Assembly (NCBI GenBank): GCA_028533045.1
Contig: JAQQAP010000029.1
Span: forward strand, 62,001-126,000
From: Spirochaetales bacterium
Lineage (GTDB): Bacteria > Spirochaetota > Spirochaetia > DSM-2461
DNA: 64,000 nucleotides
Direction of reading: 5' to 3'
The translations under genes were made by a program, and so were the position numbers. The notes under the pieces are model-generated. The model saw only the letters and a program-made list of their open reading frames with translations, was not told the DNA's origin and searched no databases. Positions 35,241 to 43,438 of the stretch are shown here, in pieces (position 1 is the stretch's first letter; the number at the start of each line of letters is the position of its first letter).

Positions 35241-35723
35241 ATGAGTGAATTGGACACACGACTTCAAATGGTAACTTTTCAATTGGGCAGGGAGAGTTAC
35301 GGCATCGATATTATGGACGTAAAGGAAATTTACGGCATAGAAGATGTACGTCCCATTCCCAATGCCCCCAGTTACGTGGAAGGAATCTTTAACCTTCGGG
35401 GGAATATCATCCCCATTATTAACCTGCATAAACGGTTTCACATTAACCGGGCTCAGCTGAGCGAAGAGGAAAAATTGCTCTCCGGGTTTATTATTCTGAA
35501 TCTTCAGGGGACCCACGTGGGCATTATCATCGACAAGGTGCTCCGGGTTATGAATATTGAGGGTGACTCCATTCAGCCTCCCCCCCAGATGGTTTCCGGA
35601 ATCGGCACGGAGTATATTACCGGTGTGGTTCAGCAGGAGAATGACGGTACCTACCTGATTCTTCTGGATATTAACCGACTCTTCAACCCGGAAGAACTCA
35701 GGCAGATTTCCGCTCTTACCTAA
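35241..35723 (+). CDS. cheW: Chemotaxis coupling protein CheW
   Basis: 160-aa cytoplasmic adaptor linking chemoreceptors to CheA. The CheW fold is evident: MVTFQLGRESYGIDIMDVKEIYG, VEGIFNLRGNIIPIINLHKRF, IIDKVLRVMNIEGDSIQPPP and ITGVVQQENDGTYLILLDINRLF. The conserved GIFNLRG motif that contacts receptors and CheA is intact. A C7 tract at 35580-35586 is in frame. The stop TAA overlaps the ATG of the next gene by one base (TAATG), so cheW heads a chain that continues through the DegT-like gene to nadK and recN. Confidence 0.96.
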   Translation: MSELDTRLQMVTFQLGRESYGIDIMDVKEIYGIEDVRPIPNAPSYVEGIFNLRGNIIPIINLHKRFHINRAQLSEEEKLLSGFIILNLQGTHVGIIIDKVLRVMNIEGDSIQPPPQMVSGIGTEYITGVVQQENDGTYLILLDINRLFNPEELRQISALT

Positions 35724-36745
35724 TGTCCATAGCTCTCTTTAAGCCGACCATAAAGCGCAAGGATATGGATTCGGTTCTCACCTGTCTTGTCTCAGATCAA
35801 ATAGGTCCCTCCGCTCTGGCCGATGACCTCATAGCCACAATCTCTTCCGAGTTGGGGACACACGGCGGTTGCGCCTTGCGGGAGTTTCCCCGGGCCCTTT
35901 CACTTCTTCTGGATACCCTTGAGCTGCAGCGGGGCGACAAAGTTATTCTGTCCCCTTTAGCTCCCCAGGCTTACTCCCGTGTTTTTGCCGAAAAGGGCAT
36001 CGTACCTCTCTACGCGGATGTGACCGAGGAGAAGGGTGCCATGGACCCGGAAAAAATCGTTCCCCTTATGGAAGAGGAACCAAAGGCTATTTTTGCTGTC
36101 CACACCATGGGGTTCATTCAGCCCATGGAGGAGTTAGGCCGATTCGGTCTTCCCTTAATTGAAGATATCAGCCAATCCCTGGGCGCTCAACTTAAGGAGG
36201 AGGAAGCCGGAAGTTGGGGGCAGTATGTCCTTTTGGGGATGGAATCGCACCATATTATTACCTCCGGCGGGGGAGCCCTCCTTTTGGGGCGGAGCGAAGA
36301 AGAAACGGGGCTTTTGGATGAAAAGTGTTCCGAACTCTGTGTGGAGTCCTTCCTCCCCGATATGAACGGTTCCCTGGGACTGGTTCAATGGTCACAATTG
36401 GAGGGATTTCTGGAAAAAAGGCGTCAGTTGGCGGAGCTTTTTAACAGATCCTCCTCCCGGGGGCGTCACAGTTCCTTTCGGCCCGAAGAGGGGGAAGAAC
36501 CCTCCTGGTATGCCTATCCCCTCTACTTGAAGGACAGCATGAAGGAAATCCGGCAGTACGCCCGGAAAAAGGGTGTGGAAACGGCCATGGCCTTTGGGGG
36601 TACCTGCATTGACTTTATGGAGGATCGCTCCCTCTGTCCCGTCGCCTCCCGCTTAGCCATGGGAACTCTGCTTTTTCCTCTCTATCCCATGATGGGGCAG
36701 AAGAACGGGGAACTCATTAGCAGGGTCTTGACCACATTGCCCTGA
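35723..36745 (+). CDS. DegT/DnrJ-fold protein lacking the PLP lysine
   Basis: 340-aa protein with the fold-type I outline of DegT/DnrJ/EryC1 sugar aminotransferases: GDKVILSPLAPQAYSRVFAEKGIVPLYADV, KAIFAVHTMGF, LPLIEDISQSLGA and SWYAYPLYL. In active members the PLP-binding Lys lies in a segment like TKNITTGEGG. Here the segment reads SHHIITSGGG, with His176 at the Lys position, so normal transaminase chemistry is not expected. It may be a pseudo-enzyme, or a dehydratase-like variant (some PLP sugar dehydratases use His). It lies between cheW and nadK and is translationally coupled to cheW. Function unknown. Confidence 0.72.
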   Translation: MSIALFKPTIKRKDMDSVLTCLVSDQIGPSALADDLIATISSELGTHGGCALREFPRALSLLLDTLELQRGDKVILSPLAPQAYSRVFAEKGIVPLYADVTEEKGAMDPEKIVPLMEEEPKAIFAVHTMGFIQPMEELGRFGLPLIEDISQSLGAQLKEEEAGSWGQYVLLGMESHHIITSGGGALLLGRSEEETGLLDEKCSELCVESFLPDMNGSLGLVQWSQLEGFLEKRRQLAELFNRSSSRGRHSSFRPEEGEEPSWYAYPLYLKDSMKEIRQYARKKGVETAMAFGGTCIDFMEDRSLCPVASRLAMGTLLFPLYPMMGQKNGELISRVLTTLP

Positions 36746-36765
36746 GAAAGCTACTCTATTCCTGC

Positions 36766-37626
36766 ATGTCCCACGCTCACAGACCGGTTAACCGGGTACT
36801 TATTGTCTATAAAAGCCACGATGAACGGGCGGAACAGCTCTCCCGTGAGGTCTCAAATTACCTGACCGAACAGGGCATAGAGCAGAAACGGCTCTCCTAT
36901 GGAGACGTGGATTTTGACCGCAGCCTGGAGTGGGATCTGGCCGTTTCCCTCGGCGGTGACGGAACCTTTTTGTTTACGGCCCGCCTTCTCCTGGATTTAT
37001 GCGTTCCCATCCTCCCTGTTCATATGGGTACATTTGGTTATATTACGGAGATATCCGGCAGCGAATGGCACTTTGCCTTAACCAGATGCCTTAAGGGAGA
37101 CTATTCCATAAGCAAACGCATGGTTTTGCAAACCGTTCTTTACCGCAAGGGCGAAGAAATCGCCCGCCATACGGCCATTAATGATGCGGTAATCACCTGC
37201 GGAATGATTTCCCGTATGGTCCATCTTGTGATGGAAGTGGATGGTCGTATGTTGGCCGACTTTAGAGGGGATGGGTTGATTCTGGCCACTCCCACCGGGT
37301 CTACCGCCTATTCCATGGCGGCCGGCGGTCCCATTGTGCATCCCGAGATGGACGCTCTTATCATGACCCCTATCTGTCCCTTCTCCTTAAACTTTCGCCC
37401 CATTATTTTAGATAAAAAGGAAAAGATTTCCGTAAAAGTGGGCGAAAACAGACAAAAATCCCTGCTCCTAACCATAGACGGCCAGGTGGTAACTCCCCTG
37501 GAAGCGGGGGACCGGGTCTGTTACGAGTCCACCGATCGGTGCGTTCCGGTGATAACCTCCCGGAAGCGGTCATTTTTGGATGTGGTCCAGTCCAAGCTGG
37601 GCTGGGCGGGAGGTCCCGATGCTTGA
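36766..37626 (+). CDS. nadK: NAD kinase
   Basis: 286-aa cytoplasmic enzyme phosphorylating NAD to NADP. The GGDGT motif is in SLGGDGTFLFTAR, followed by LPVHMGTFGYITE, the NDAVI motif and the substrate loop ATPTGSTAYSMAAGGPIVHP. C-terminal ITSRKRSFLDVVQSKLGW. No Shine-Dalgarno precedes the ATG (CTATTCCTGC). A weak promoter-like TTGACC-18-TACTCT ends 8 nt upstream, so this may be another leaderless start. The end overlaps recN by 8 bp. Confidence 0.95.
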   Translation: MSHAHRPVNRVLIVYKSHDERAEQLSREVSNYLTEQGIEQKRLSYGDVDFDRSLEWDLAVSLGGDGTFLFTARLLLDLCVPILPVHMGTFGYITEISGSEWHFALTRCLKGDYSISKRMVLQTVLYRKGEEIARHTAINDAVITCGMISRMVHLVMEVDGRMLADFRGDGLILATPTGSTAYSMAAGGPIVHPEMDALIMTPICPFSLNFRPIILDKKEKISVKVGENRQKSLLLTIDGQVVTPLEAGDRVCYESTDRCVPVITSRKRSFLDVVQSKLGWAGGPDA

Positions 37627-39313
37627 GGAACTGGTAATTGAAAATGTAGCGCTAATCGAGAAGGTGGAGATCCGCTTTGGCCGGGGATTGAATGTGCTTA
37701 CAGGAGAGACCGGGGCGGGTAAATCCATTCTGGTAGGTTCCCTTTCTCTTTTGTTGGGAGCGCCGGCCGATAAAAATCTGATTCGCGAAGGCAAAGAAGA
37801 GGCCCGGGTTTCGGGAATTTTGCCGGTGCGTGATATTCCGGAACTGGCCGAATGGTATGAAAAATACGGCATAGAACCGGAAGAAAATACTCTTTTAATT
37901 CGAAGAACCATCAAAAGAACCGGCCGGGGGACCATCTATGTTCAGTCCCAGCCGGTGAATTTAGCGGCCCTGCAGGAACTGGGGGCCATGCTTTTTGATA
38001 TGCACAGTCAGCATGAGCATCAGTCTCTCTTTGTTTTGGAAAATCATCGCAAACTGCTCGACCGCTACGGCGGCCTTGTGGAAGAAACGGCCGAACTTAC
38101 CGCCCGATTTCAGGAACTCTCCCGTCTTAGGGAAGAGATTGAGAAAATGGATGAAGACCGGGAAAGTCGTGAGCGTGACGCCGAATTGGCCCGTTATGCC
38201 GCCGAGGAGATCGAATCGGCAGCCCTGAAAGATGGGGAAGAGGAAGAGCTGAACGGACGGGTAGAACTTCTTTCCAGTCAGGAAGATCTTATGCGCAATT
38301 GGGATATGCTTACCCGTCTTATGACCGGTGCCGCCGGAGTTATCGGTTCTCTGGAAGAGGCCCGGGAGTCGGTGGATAAACTTTCCCCTCTTATGAGCGG
38401 AGAAGGGGAAATTTCCCGGCGTTTTGAAAGCGCTTCTCTGGAACTGGAAGATATTTATGATTCCCTTCGTCAGGCCATGGATAGGGTCAGTTTTAGCCCG
38501 GAAGAACAGGCCGAGGCGGACGAACGGCTCCTTCTCATTCATCAGCTAAAAAAGAAATACGGCTCTTCCATTGGAGAGATAAACGCCTACGGCGCCCAGT
38601 GCCGGGAAAGGCTCGCCCTTTTTGAATCGGGCGACGGGGGTAAAGAGGCTCTCATGGCAAAAAAGGGCGAAATGGAGAAGGAACTCTCCCGCATGGCACG
38701 GGAACTTTCGGAAAAGCGGCGGGTAACCGCAGAAAAGCTCCAGGAAAAAATTGAAGCCAACCTGAGGGAGTTGGGAATGGAATCGGGGCGTTTTGTTATT
38801 GATCTGAACCGCAAGCAGACAAGTGGCGGCGTTCCCCTTTGCGGCCCCTATGGCATAGATTCCATAGAATTCCTCCTCTCCGCCAACCGGGGGATGGCGC
38901 TTAAGCCGCTCAAGTCGGTGGCTTCCGGGGGGGAAATCAGCCGTGTAATGTTGGCTCTCAAGTCGGTTTTTGCCGCCCAGGATATTATTGAAACCCTGGT
39001 CTTTGACGAGATCGATACGGGAATCGGCGGGGAAGTGGCCCTCTCAATTGGGCGTCATTTCCGTAAATTGGCCCGGGACAAGCAGATTTTCACAATAACA
39101 CATCTTGCCTCCATAGCTTCTTTTGCCGATAATCATATTAGAATAGAAAAAAAATCCGCCGGAGAGAGGACACAGACCTATGTGACCCAGGTTACCGGTG
39201 ACGAGCGGAGAGAAGAGGTGGCGAGGATGCTCGCAGGGGACAGCCGGCGTGAAGCTTCACTGGCCCATGCGGAGGAATTATTGCTCCAGAACTCTCCCGA
39301 GGGAGTTTATTAA
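37619..39313 (+). CDS. recN: DNA repair protein RecN
   Basis: 564-aa SMC-like ATPase of recombinational double-strand-break repair. Walker A GETGAGKSILVGSL near the N-terminus, two coiled-coil arms (residues ~150-390, charged Glu/Arg-rich), the signature VASGGEISRVMLALKSVF and Walker B VFDEIDTGIGGEVA. The family start MLEELVIENVALIEKVEI fixes the ATG at 37619, which lies within the end of nadK with GGGAGG upstream. A longer in-frame reading from 37580 is not needed. The unknown coiled-coil gene follows after 2 bp. Confidence 0.96.
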   Translation: MLEELVIENVALIEKVEIRFGRGLNVLTGETGAGKSILVGSLSLLLGAPADKNLIREGKEEARVSGILPVRDIPELAEWYEKYGIEPEENTLLIRRTIKRTGRGTIYVQSQPVNLAALQELGAMLFDMHSQHEHQSLFVLENHRKLLDRYGGLVEETAELTARFQELSRLREEIEKMDEDRESRERDAELARYAAEEIESAALKDGEEEELNGRVELLSSQEDLMRNWDMLTRLMTGAAGVIGSLEEARESVDKLSPLMSGEGEISRRFESASLELEDIYDSLRQAMDRVSFSPEEQAEADERLLLIHQLKKKYGSSIGEINAYGAQCRERLALFESGDGGKEALMAKKGEMEKELSRMARELSEKRRVTAEKLQEKIEANLRELGMESGRFVIDLNRKQTSGGVPLCGPYGIDSIEFLLSANRGMALKPLKSVASGGEISRVMLALKSVFAAQDIIETLVFDEIDTGIGGEVALSIGRHFRKLARDKQIFTITHLASIASFADNHIRIEKKSAGERTQTYVTQVTGDERREEVARMLAGDSRREASLAHAEELLLQNSPEGVY

Positions 39314-39315
39314 GC

Positions 39316-40149
39316 GTGGCCAGGGTAAACGAACGGGCAAAACAAAAATACTTTGAACGAATCAAGGAATACCGTAAAATCACTCAGCATCTTCTTGAGA
39401 ATGAGAAAAAAGTTCTTCAGCAGCTTAAGAGGGAAGAGGACGGTGCGGCCTATAAACGGATTCGTCTGGCCAATGAAAACCTGGATATTGTTTCCTATTT
39501 TCTTATTATTAATAATTTGTCCCAGAATCTTCTGGGAGTAAAAAACGAAAATGCCCTGAATGACGCCCGAAAAGCCTGCTATAAAGCCATTATCTATTTG
39601 GAAGAGATATTCAGCTCCCTCATAGATGTTCCCTACAGCGACTACGAAGAACGGCTAACCGAAGTCACCGCTTTTCCTGAAAAGGACCGTTTTACCCTTA
39701 TACGTAAACTCGGCTTTGCCATCAATTCCATTGAACTCGGTTTCGGAGCCAACTCAAAATGGAAGTGGTCCTTTGTTGAACTTGAAGGTCGTCTGGCCAC
39801 CATTTCTAAAAACTGTCTGGATATGAAGCATTTCATCGCCGGGCTCGATCCCCGTGTGGAAGGCTACAAGGATAGGCTTTTCCATATGAACATGACTGCC
39901 GGATTGTTACAGAAATCGGCCGAGGAATACCGTAAAAAATATGAGCTTTCCACCCGTAGGCTTGATGACTATAAAAAGGCCCTCGACTATTTGGGAGCTC
40001 TCCGCCGAATCTATATCCTCATAAACAAGCCTGACCAGGCGGAAGCTATGAAGAAGAAGCGGGATGTCTGGCTTGTAAAACTGAATCAGGACATGAAGCG
40101 GGAAGAGCAGGATGCCAAAGCGGCTCGCTTGGGAGTTAAGAAATCTTAG
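39316..40149 (+). CDS. Conserved-looking helical protein of unknown function
   Basis: 277-aa, highly charged, almost entirely helical protein with no signal peptide or membrane segment. N-terminus RVNERAKQKYFERIKEYRKITQHLLENEKKV, a central LGFAINSIELGFGANSKWKWSFVELEGRLATI, and a Lys-rich C-terminus. I do not recognise the family. It is 2 bp after recN with a GTG start, so it is the last gene of the cheW-nadK-recN chain. Its stop is 3 bp from the end of the converging cytidine deaminase gene. Confidence 0.75.
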   Translation: MARVNERAKQKYFERIKEYRKITQHLLENEKKVLQQLKREEDGAAYKRIRLANENLDIVSYFLIINNLSQNLLGVKNENALNDARKACYKAIIYLEEIFSSLIDVPYSDYEERLTEVTAFPEKDRFTLIRKLGFAINSIELGFGANSKWKWSFVELEGRLATISKNCLDMKHFIAGLDPRVEGYKDRLFHMNMTAGLLQKSAEEYRKKYELSTRRLDDYKKALDYLGALRRIYILINKPDQAEAMKKKRDVWLVKLNQDMKREEQDAKAARLGVKKS

Positions 40150-40152
40150 GTT

Positions 40153-40554
40153 TTACCTGTCCTTCAAATGTTCGAGCCCGTAATAGGGCAGCAATTCCCC
40201 AAGGGTACTAATAACGTAATTCTCCAGGCTGTTGCCAAAGATCACGGGAAAGTCGGGCTTAACGAATTCCGAAAGAACCTGGCGGCAGGCGCCGCAGGGG
40301 CTGGTCGGCTCATCCCCGTCGGGGGCATAGATAGCAATAGCTTTGAATTCGTCTATTCCCTGGGTAAGGGCCGTGAAAAGTGCGGTGCGTTCGGCACAAT
40401 TGGTCAGGCCGAAGGAGCGGTTTTCCACATTGACGCCGGTAATAACCCGGTCGTCTTTGGTAAGGAGAGCCGAACCGACTCTAAAATTGGAGTAGGGGGC
40501 GTAGGCCCGGTTGCATACTTTTTCCGCTTCCGCCAATAATTCAATCAGTTCCAT
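40153..40554 (-). CDS. cdd: Cytidine deaminase
   Basis: 133-aa homotetrameric-type enzyme converting cytidine to uridine. The zinc site is the all-cysteine form: CAERTALF (Cys and catalytic Glu) and PCGACRQVL. YSNFRVGSALL and GVNVENRSFGLTNCAERTAL are family hallmarks. The start at 40554 has a good site, GAGGAG, 7 nt upstream; the reading frame continues 18 codons further but without such a site. It is divergent from the repeat-protein gene at 40636. Two adenosine deaminases elsewhere in the window also point to active nucleoside salvage. Confidence 0.95.
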   Translation of the reverse strand: MELIELLAEAEKVCNRAYAPYSNFRVGSALLTKDDRVITGVNVENRSFGLTNCAERTALFTALTQGIDEFKAIAIYAPDGDEPTSPCGACRQVLSEFVKPDFPVIFGNSLENYVISTLGELLPYYGLEHLKDR

Positions 40555-40575
40555 AGAATGCTCCTCAAAAAACGT

Positions 40576-40604
40576 TTGACCTCTTTTGTCTGTTCGTATA
40601 GGAT
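40576..40604 (+). promoter_or_regulatory. promoter of the 40636-43384 gene group
   Basis: TTGACC (40576-40581), a 17-bp spacer and TAGGAT (40599-40604). The same -10 sequence and spacing recur at 43359-43387. Confidence 0.65.
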
Positions 40605-40635
40605 ACACAGTTGAAAAGGGTTGGTAAAGTTTTTT

Positions 40636-41685
40636 ATGGGCAAAAACAGATTTCTCCTGCCGGCGCTGCTGGTTTTTTTTGTTTTCTATCTATTTCTTTT
40701 TCCCCTCAAGATAAAGGAAGAGTATGTTCTCGTTCCCGAAAGCAAGGCTTCTCTTAAGGGCGAAGACCAATCGGACTTAGTGGGACAGACGGGAGACTGG
40801 GCTTTTCGTTCTACCGGGAAAATGGGCTATTATCATCTTACCGACGGTAGCTTTTCCCTTCTGGAAAAAGGAAGCCGCTCATCCATTTCCGACCGTTTTT
40901 ATATGGTGGAAGAAGAGAGCCTTCTCTCCCTAAAGGCCAAATCCGGAGAGACTCTGGCTTCTGTCGATTCAAAACTGAGTCCCGTTCTTTTTGGGGACCA
41001 CTTCTTTCTAGCCGATTTCTATCAGGGCTATATCCGGGAGATTGATAATCAGGGACGCACCCTTTGGGATTACACTCTTCCCACCCTCATCACTTGTATG
41101 GATCATAAGGGCGACATCACATCGGTCGGACTTCTCAATGGAGAGATTTATCTTTTTGACAGAACCGGTTCTCCCTTTCATGTCTGGAGCCCCGGTGGGA
41201 GTCGGATTGATGTTATTTACGGCATAGCTCTTTCTCCGAATGGGGAAAACCTGGGGCTTGTTTCCGGGCTGGATCCGCAGCGTTTTATTTATATGGAAAA
41301 AAAAGAGAACGGTTATCGTCCTGTCTTTCATGAAAATCTTTCCGAAAGTTTTCGGGGCCCCCTCTCTTTGAGAATTGATGATTCACTTAATGTTGTGGTT
41401 GAAGGGACACGGAAGGGACTTTATTACACCCCCGGGGCAGCCTCTCTTTTTGAATTCCCTCTTCCCGGTGATTTTATCGATTCCGCTTCATCTTTGGAGG
41501 ACGGCACTCTTTTCTTTCAATCCCGTTCCCGGGCTGGGACAATTCTTTCCTTCTTTACGGAGACGGGGGACCGGATTGGAGAAAACTATTTTACCGATGA
41601 GCCTCATTCTCTGACGACCAGGGGGAACCGGATTCTTATGACTGGGGAAGATGAGGTCTACGTTCTTAGGAGGGAATTTCATTGA
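40636..41685 (+). CDS. Membrane-anchored beta-propeller-like protein
   Basis: 349 aa from the ATG at 40636. A single N-terminal membrane segment (FLLPALLVFFVFYLFLFPL) anchors a long all-beta extracytoplasmic part. That part has repeats of the kind IDNQGRTLWDYTLPTLITCMDHKGDITSVGLLNGEIYLFDRTG, suggesting a WD40/PQQ-like propeller. There are no catalytic motifs. It is translationally coupled to the degenerate M23 gene (stop overlaps the TTG start). Together with that partner it may form a cell-envelope complex. I do not recognise the exact family. Confidence 0.72.
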   Translation: MGKNRFLLPALLVFFVFYLFLFPLKIKEEYVLVPESKASLKGEDQSDLVGQTGDWAFRSTGKMGYYHLTDGSFSLLEKGSRSSISDRFYMVEEESLLSLKAKSGETLASVDSKLSPVLFGDHFFLADFYQGYIREIDNQGRTLWDYTLPTLITCMDHKGDITSVGLLNGEIYLFDRTGSPFHVWSPGGSRIDVIYGIALSPNGENLGLVSGLDPQRFIYMEKKENGYRPVFHENLSESFRGPLSLRIDDSLNVVVEGTRKGLYYTPGAASLFEFPLPGDFIDSASSLEDGTLFFQSRSRAGTILSFFTETGDRIGENYFTDEPHSLTTRGNRILMTGEDEVYVLRREFH

Positions 41686-42512
41686 TAAAAAGGCTCATTG
41701 TTACACTTTTTTTTCTCTCTCTCATTCCTCTTTACTCTATTCAATGGCCCATAGTTGAACCGGAGCTTGTCGATGGTTTTGCCTCTCCCCTCGAAACGGG
41801 CGTTTCCCACAGCATTGGATTACGCGGGGAAGGGCGGAGTGTGGTTGCCTATGATGAGGGAGAGCTGATTTTCTGGGCCCCCGAAGGATATGGCCCTGGG
41901 GCGGAAGGTTCCGGGGTGGCCGTTCTTGAGCATAAGGATGGTTTTCGGTCCTGTTATGGGAATCTTATTACCGAGAAAAGTCTCGATTCCCGCAGTTTCT
42001 TGCGTGAGGGAGAAAGCTTGGGGGTTGTGCCCGAAGGGTTACGGTTTTCCATCAGGGATAGTGACCTGTCCTGTTGGGTGAATCCGTTTTTTATGTTTTC
42101 CGCCGGTGAAGATGGTGAATCCCCTCTTGTGGAGGAGGTCTTGCTGGAGAGAGAAGGCAAGGCGTTGGTTTTAACCGGCAACTCATCGGTTCCTTCCGGC
42201 TCGTATAGGCTTTTGGTTCGGATTTCCGATAGGATGGAAGACGAGGGAGCCCTGATTTTACCCTATAGTGTGAAAATTCGCTATTTGGGCCAGGTTCACT
42301 TATCTCTTACTCTCGACTCTTTGACTATCAAGGACGGAATCCCCTATCTGGGGGAGGATTTGTTGATAAAGGGAGAAGGCCTTTTTACCAATGAAGGTTA
42401 TTTGGACGGAGGAGATATTGTCATAAATCAGGGAAAAGGGCTTCTGGAAGTAGAAGTGGCCGACTATTGGGGAAATAGGACAACACGCAGCTATTCGCTT
42501 AACAGGAGATAA
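41682..42512 (+). CDS. Degenerate M23 (LytM-fold) exported protein
   Basis: 276 aa with a signal peptide (MIKRLIVTLFFLSLIPLYS). The TTG start has a strong AGGAGG 8 nt upstream. Residues ~30-145 trace an M23 peptidase: a beginning FASPLETGVSHSIGLRG, VAVLEHKDGFRSCYGNL, then LREGESLGVVPEGLRFSIRD and WVNPFFMF. The zinc ligands are mostly lost: the YAHL motif reads YGNL, the HLHFE motif GLRFSI, and the first HxxxD has no Asp. It is therefore probably a non-catalytic peptidoglycan-binding or activator protein, as known for other degenerate LytM proteins. The C-terminal 130 residues are beta-rich. Confidence 0.7.
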   Translation: MIKRLIVTLFFLSLIPLYSIQWPIVEPELVDGFASPLETGVSHSIGLRGEGRSVVAYDEGELIFWAPEGYGPGAEGSGVAVLEHKDGFRSCYGNLITEKSLDSRSFLREGESLGVVPEGLRFSIRDSDLSCWVNPFFMFSAGEDGESPLVEEVLLEREGKALVLTGNSSVPSGSYRLLVRISDRMEDEGALILPYSVKIRYLGQVHLSLTLDSLTIKDGIPYLGEDLLIKGEGLFTNEGYLDGGDIVINQGKGLLEVEVADYWGNRTTRSYSLNRR

Positions 42513-42514
42513 AT

Positions 42515-43384
42515 GTGAAAACCTACTCTTCCGAACCGGGAAGGGATGAAAAATCCCGTCTCATCCCCTGTCCCCTTTGTGGTGGTGACAAGTTTCGTTC
42601 CCGATGGGAATGCGGTTCCTTTCGTTTCTCCCGTTGTCTTGGATGCGGCCTTATAATGCAAAACCCTCAAATTCTTCCCCTTCATGCCCACTCCCGCTAT
42701 GACGAGGAGTATTGTGAATATGAGAAGGGGAATGAAGAATCTTTTCTTCACCTAATGAAGTTGGGGTTGCAGGATGCCGGTTTTGACCGTTGGGAAGAGG
42801 AGCAAAGGGTGAAAGGTCCTCTCTTGGATATTGGGTGCGCCACGGGATCACTCATTCGCTGGTTGGGGGAAAGAGGCTGGGAGGCGGAGGGACTTGAGAT
42901 ATGTTCCGCCTCAGCCGAAAGGGCCAGAAGTGGGGGGCAGAAAGTTTATGAACTCCCCCTTGAAAAAGCGGCCTTGTCCGCAGAGGCCTATTCTGTTATC
43001 CACTCGTCCCATGTCATCGAGCACGTAAACGATCCCCGCTCCTTTGTGCGGGAAATTCATCGCCTTCTCATGCCGGGGGGGTATTTTCTTTGTGTGACCC
43101 CCAATACGGCTTCTTTTCAAGGGGTTGTTAAAAAGGAGAAATGGCGTTCAGCCATTGCGGATCATCTGATTCTTTTTTCTGCCCGTCGTTTGAAGAAATT
43201 ATTGGAGCAGGAGGGGTTTCGCATTATCGCAAGAAAAACCTGGGGCGGTGCTCCGGCCGGCTCGGTGCCGGCTCCTGTTAAAAAAATTATGGACAGGGCG
43301 GCTAAAAAAGGCGGTTGGGGAGATGTGGTTATGCTCCTTGCCGAGAAGATCGCCCCTCTTGACAATACAACATCTAATCACTAG
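42515..43384 (+). CDS. SAM-dependent methyltransferase with N-terminal zinc ribbon
   Basis: 289-aa class I methyltransferase. The N-terminus has a zinc-ribbon-like CPLCGGDKF...CLGCGL. The SAM-binding motif is LLDIGCATGSLIRWLGERGWEAEGLE, followed by VIHSSHVIEHVNDPRSFVREIHRLLMPGGYFLCVTPN. This UbiE/Methyltransf_23-like arrangement with a zinc ribbon is common in envelope-glycan or sugar-modifying enzymes; the substrate is unknown. A G7 tract at 43075-43081 is in frame. GTG start 3 bp after the M23-like gene. A second promoter overlaps its 3' end. Confidence 0.85.
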   Translation: MKTYSSEPGRDEKSRLIPCPLCGGDKFRSRWECGSFRFSRCLGCGLIMQNPQILPLHAHSRYDEEYCEYEKGNEESFLHLMKLGLQDAGFDRWEEEQRVKGPLLDIGCATGSLIRWLGERGWEAEGLEICSASAERARSGGQKVYELPLEKAALSAEAYSVIHSSHVIEHVNDPRSFVREIHRLLMPGGYFLCVTPNTASFQGVVKKEKWRSAIADHLILFSARRLKKLLEQEGFRIIARKTWGGAPAGSVPAPVKKIMDRAAKKGGWGDVVMLLAEKIAPLDNTTSNH

Positions 43385-43387
43385 GAT
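43359..43387 (+). promoter_or_regulatory. promoter of the DUF4912-GH57 pair
   Basis: TTGACA (43359-43364), 17-bp spacer, TAGGAT (43382-43387). It overlaps the methyltransferase stop codon and lies 52 nt before the DUF4912 ATG. Confidence 0.7.
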
Positions 43388-43438
43388 AATTTCAAAATCG
43401 AAAAGTGATTCTACGGAGACTTAGGGGTACCGCAATTT

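Noticed and set aside
35580-35586. C7 tract in cheW as a possible phase-variable site
   Set aside because: The gene is intact and no second frame carries conserved sequence, so nothing suggests variation.
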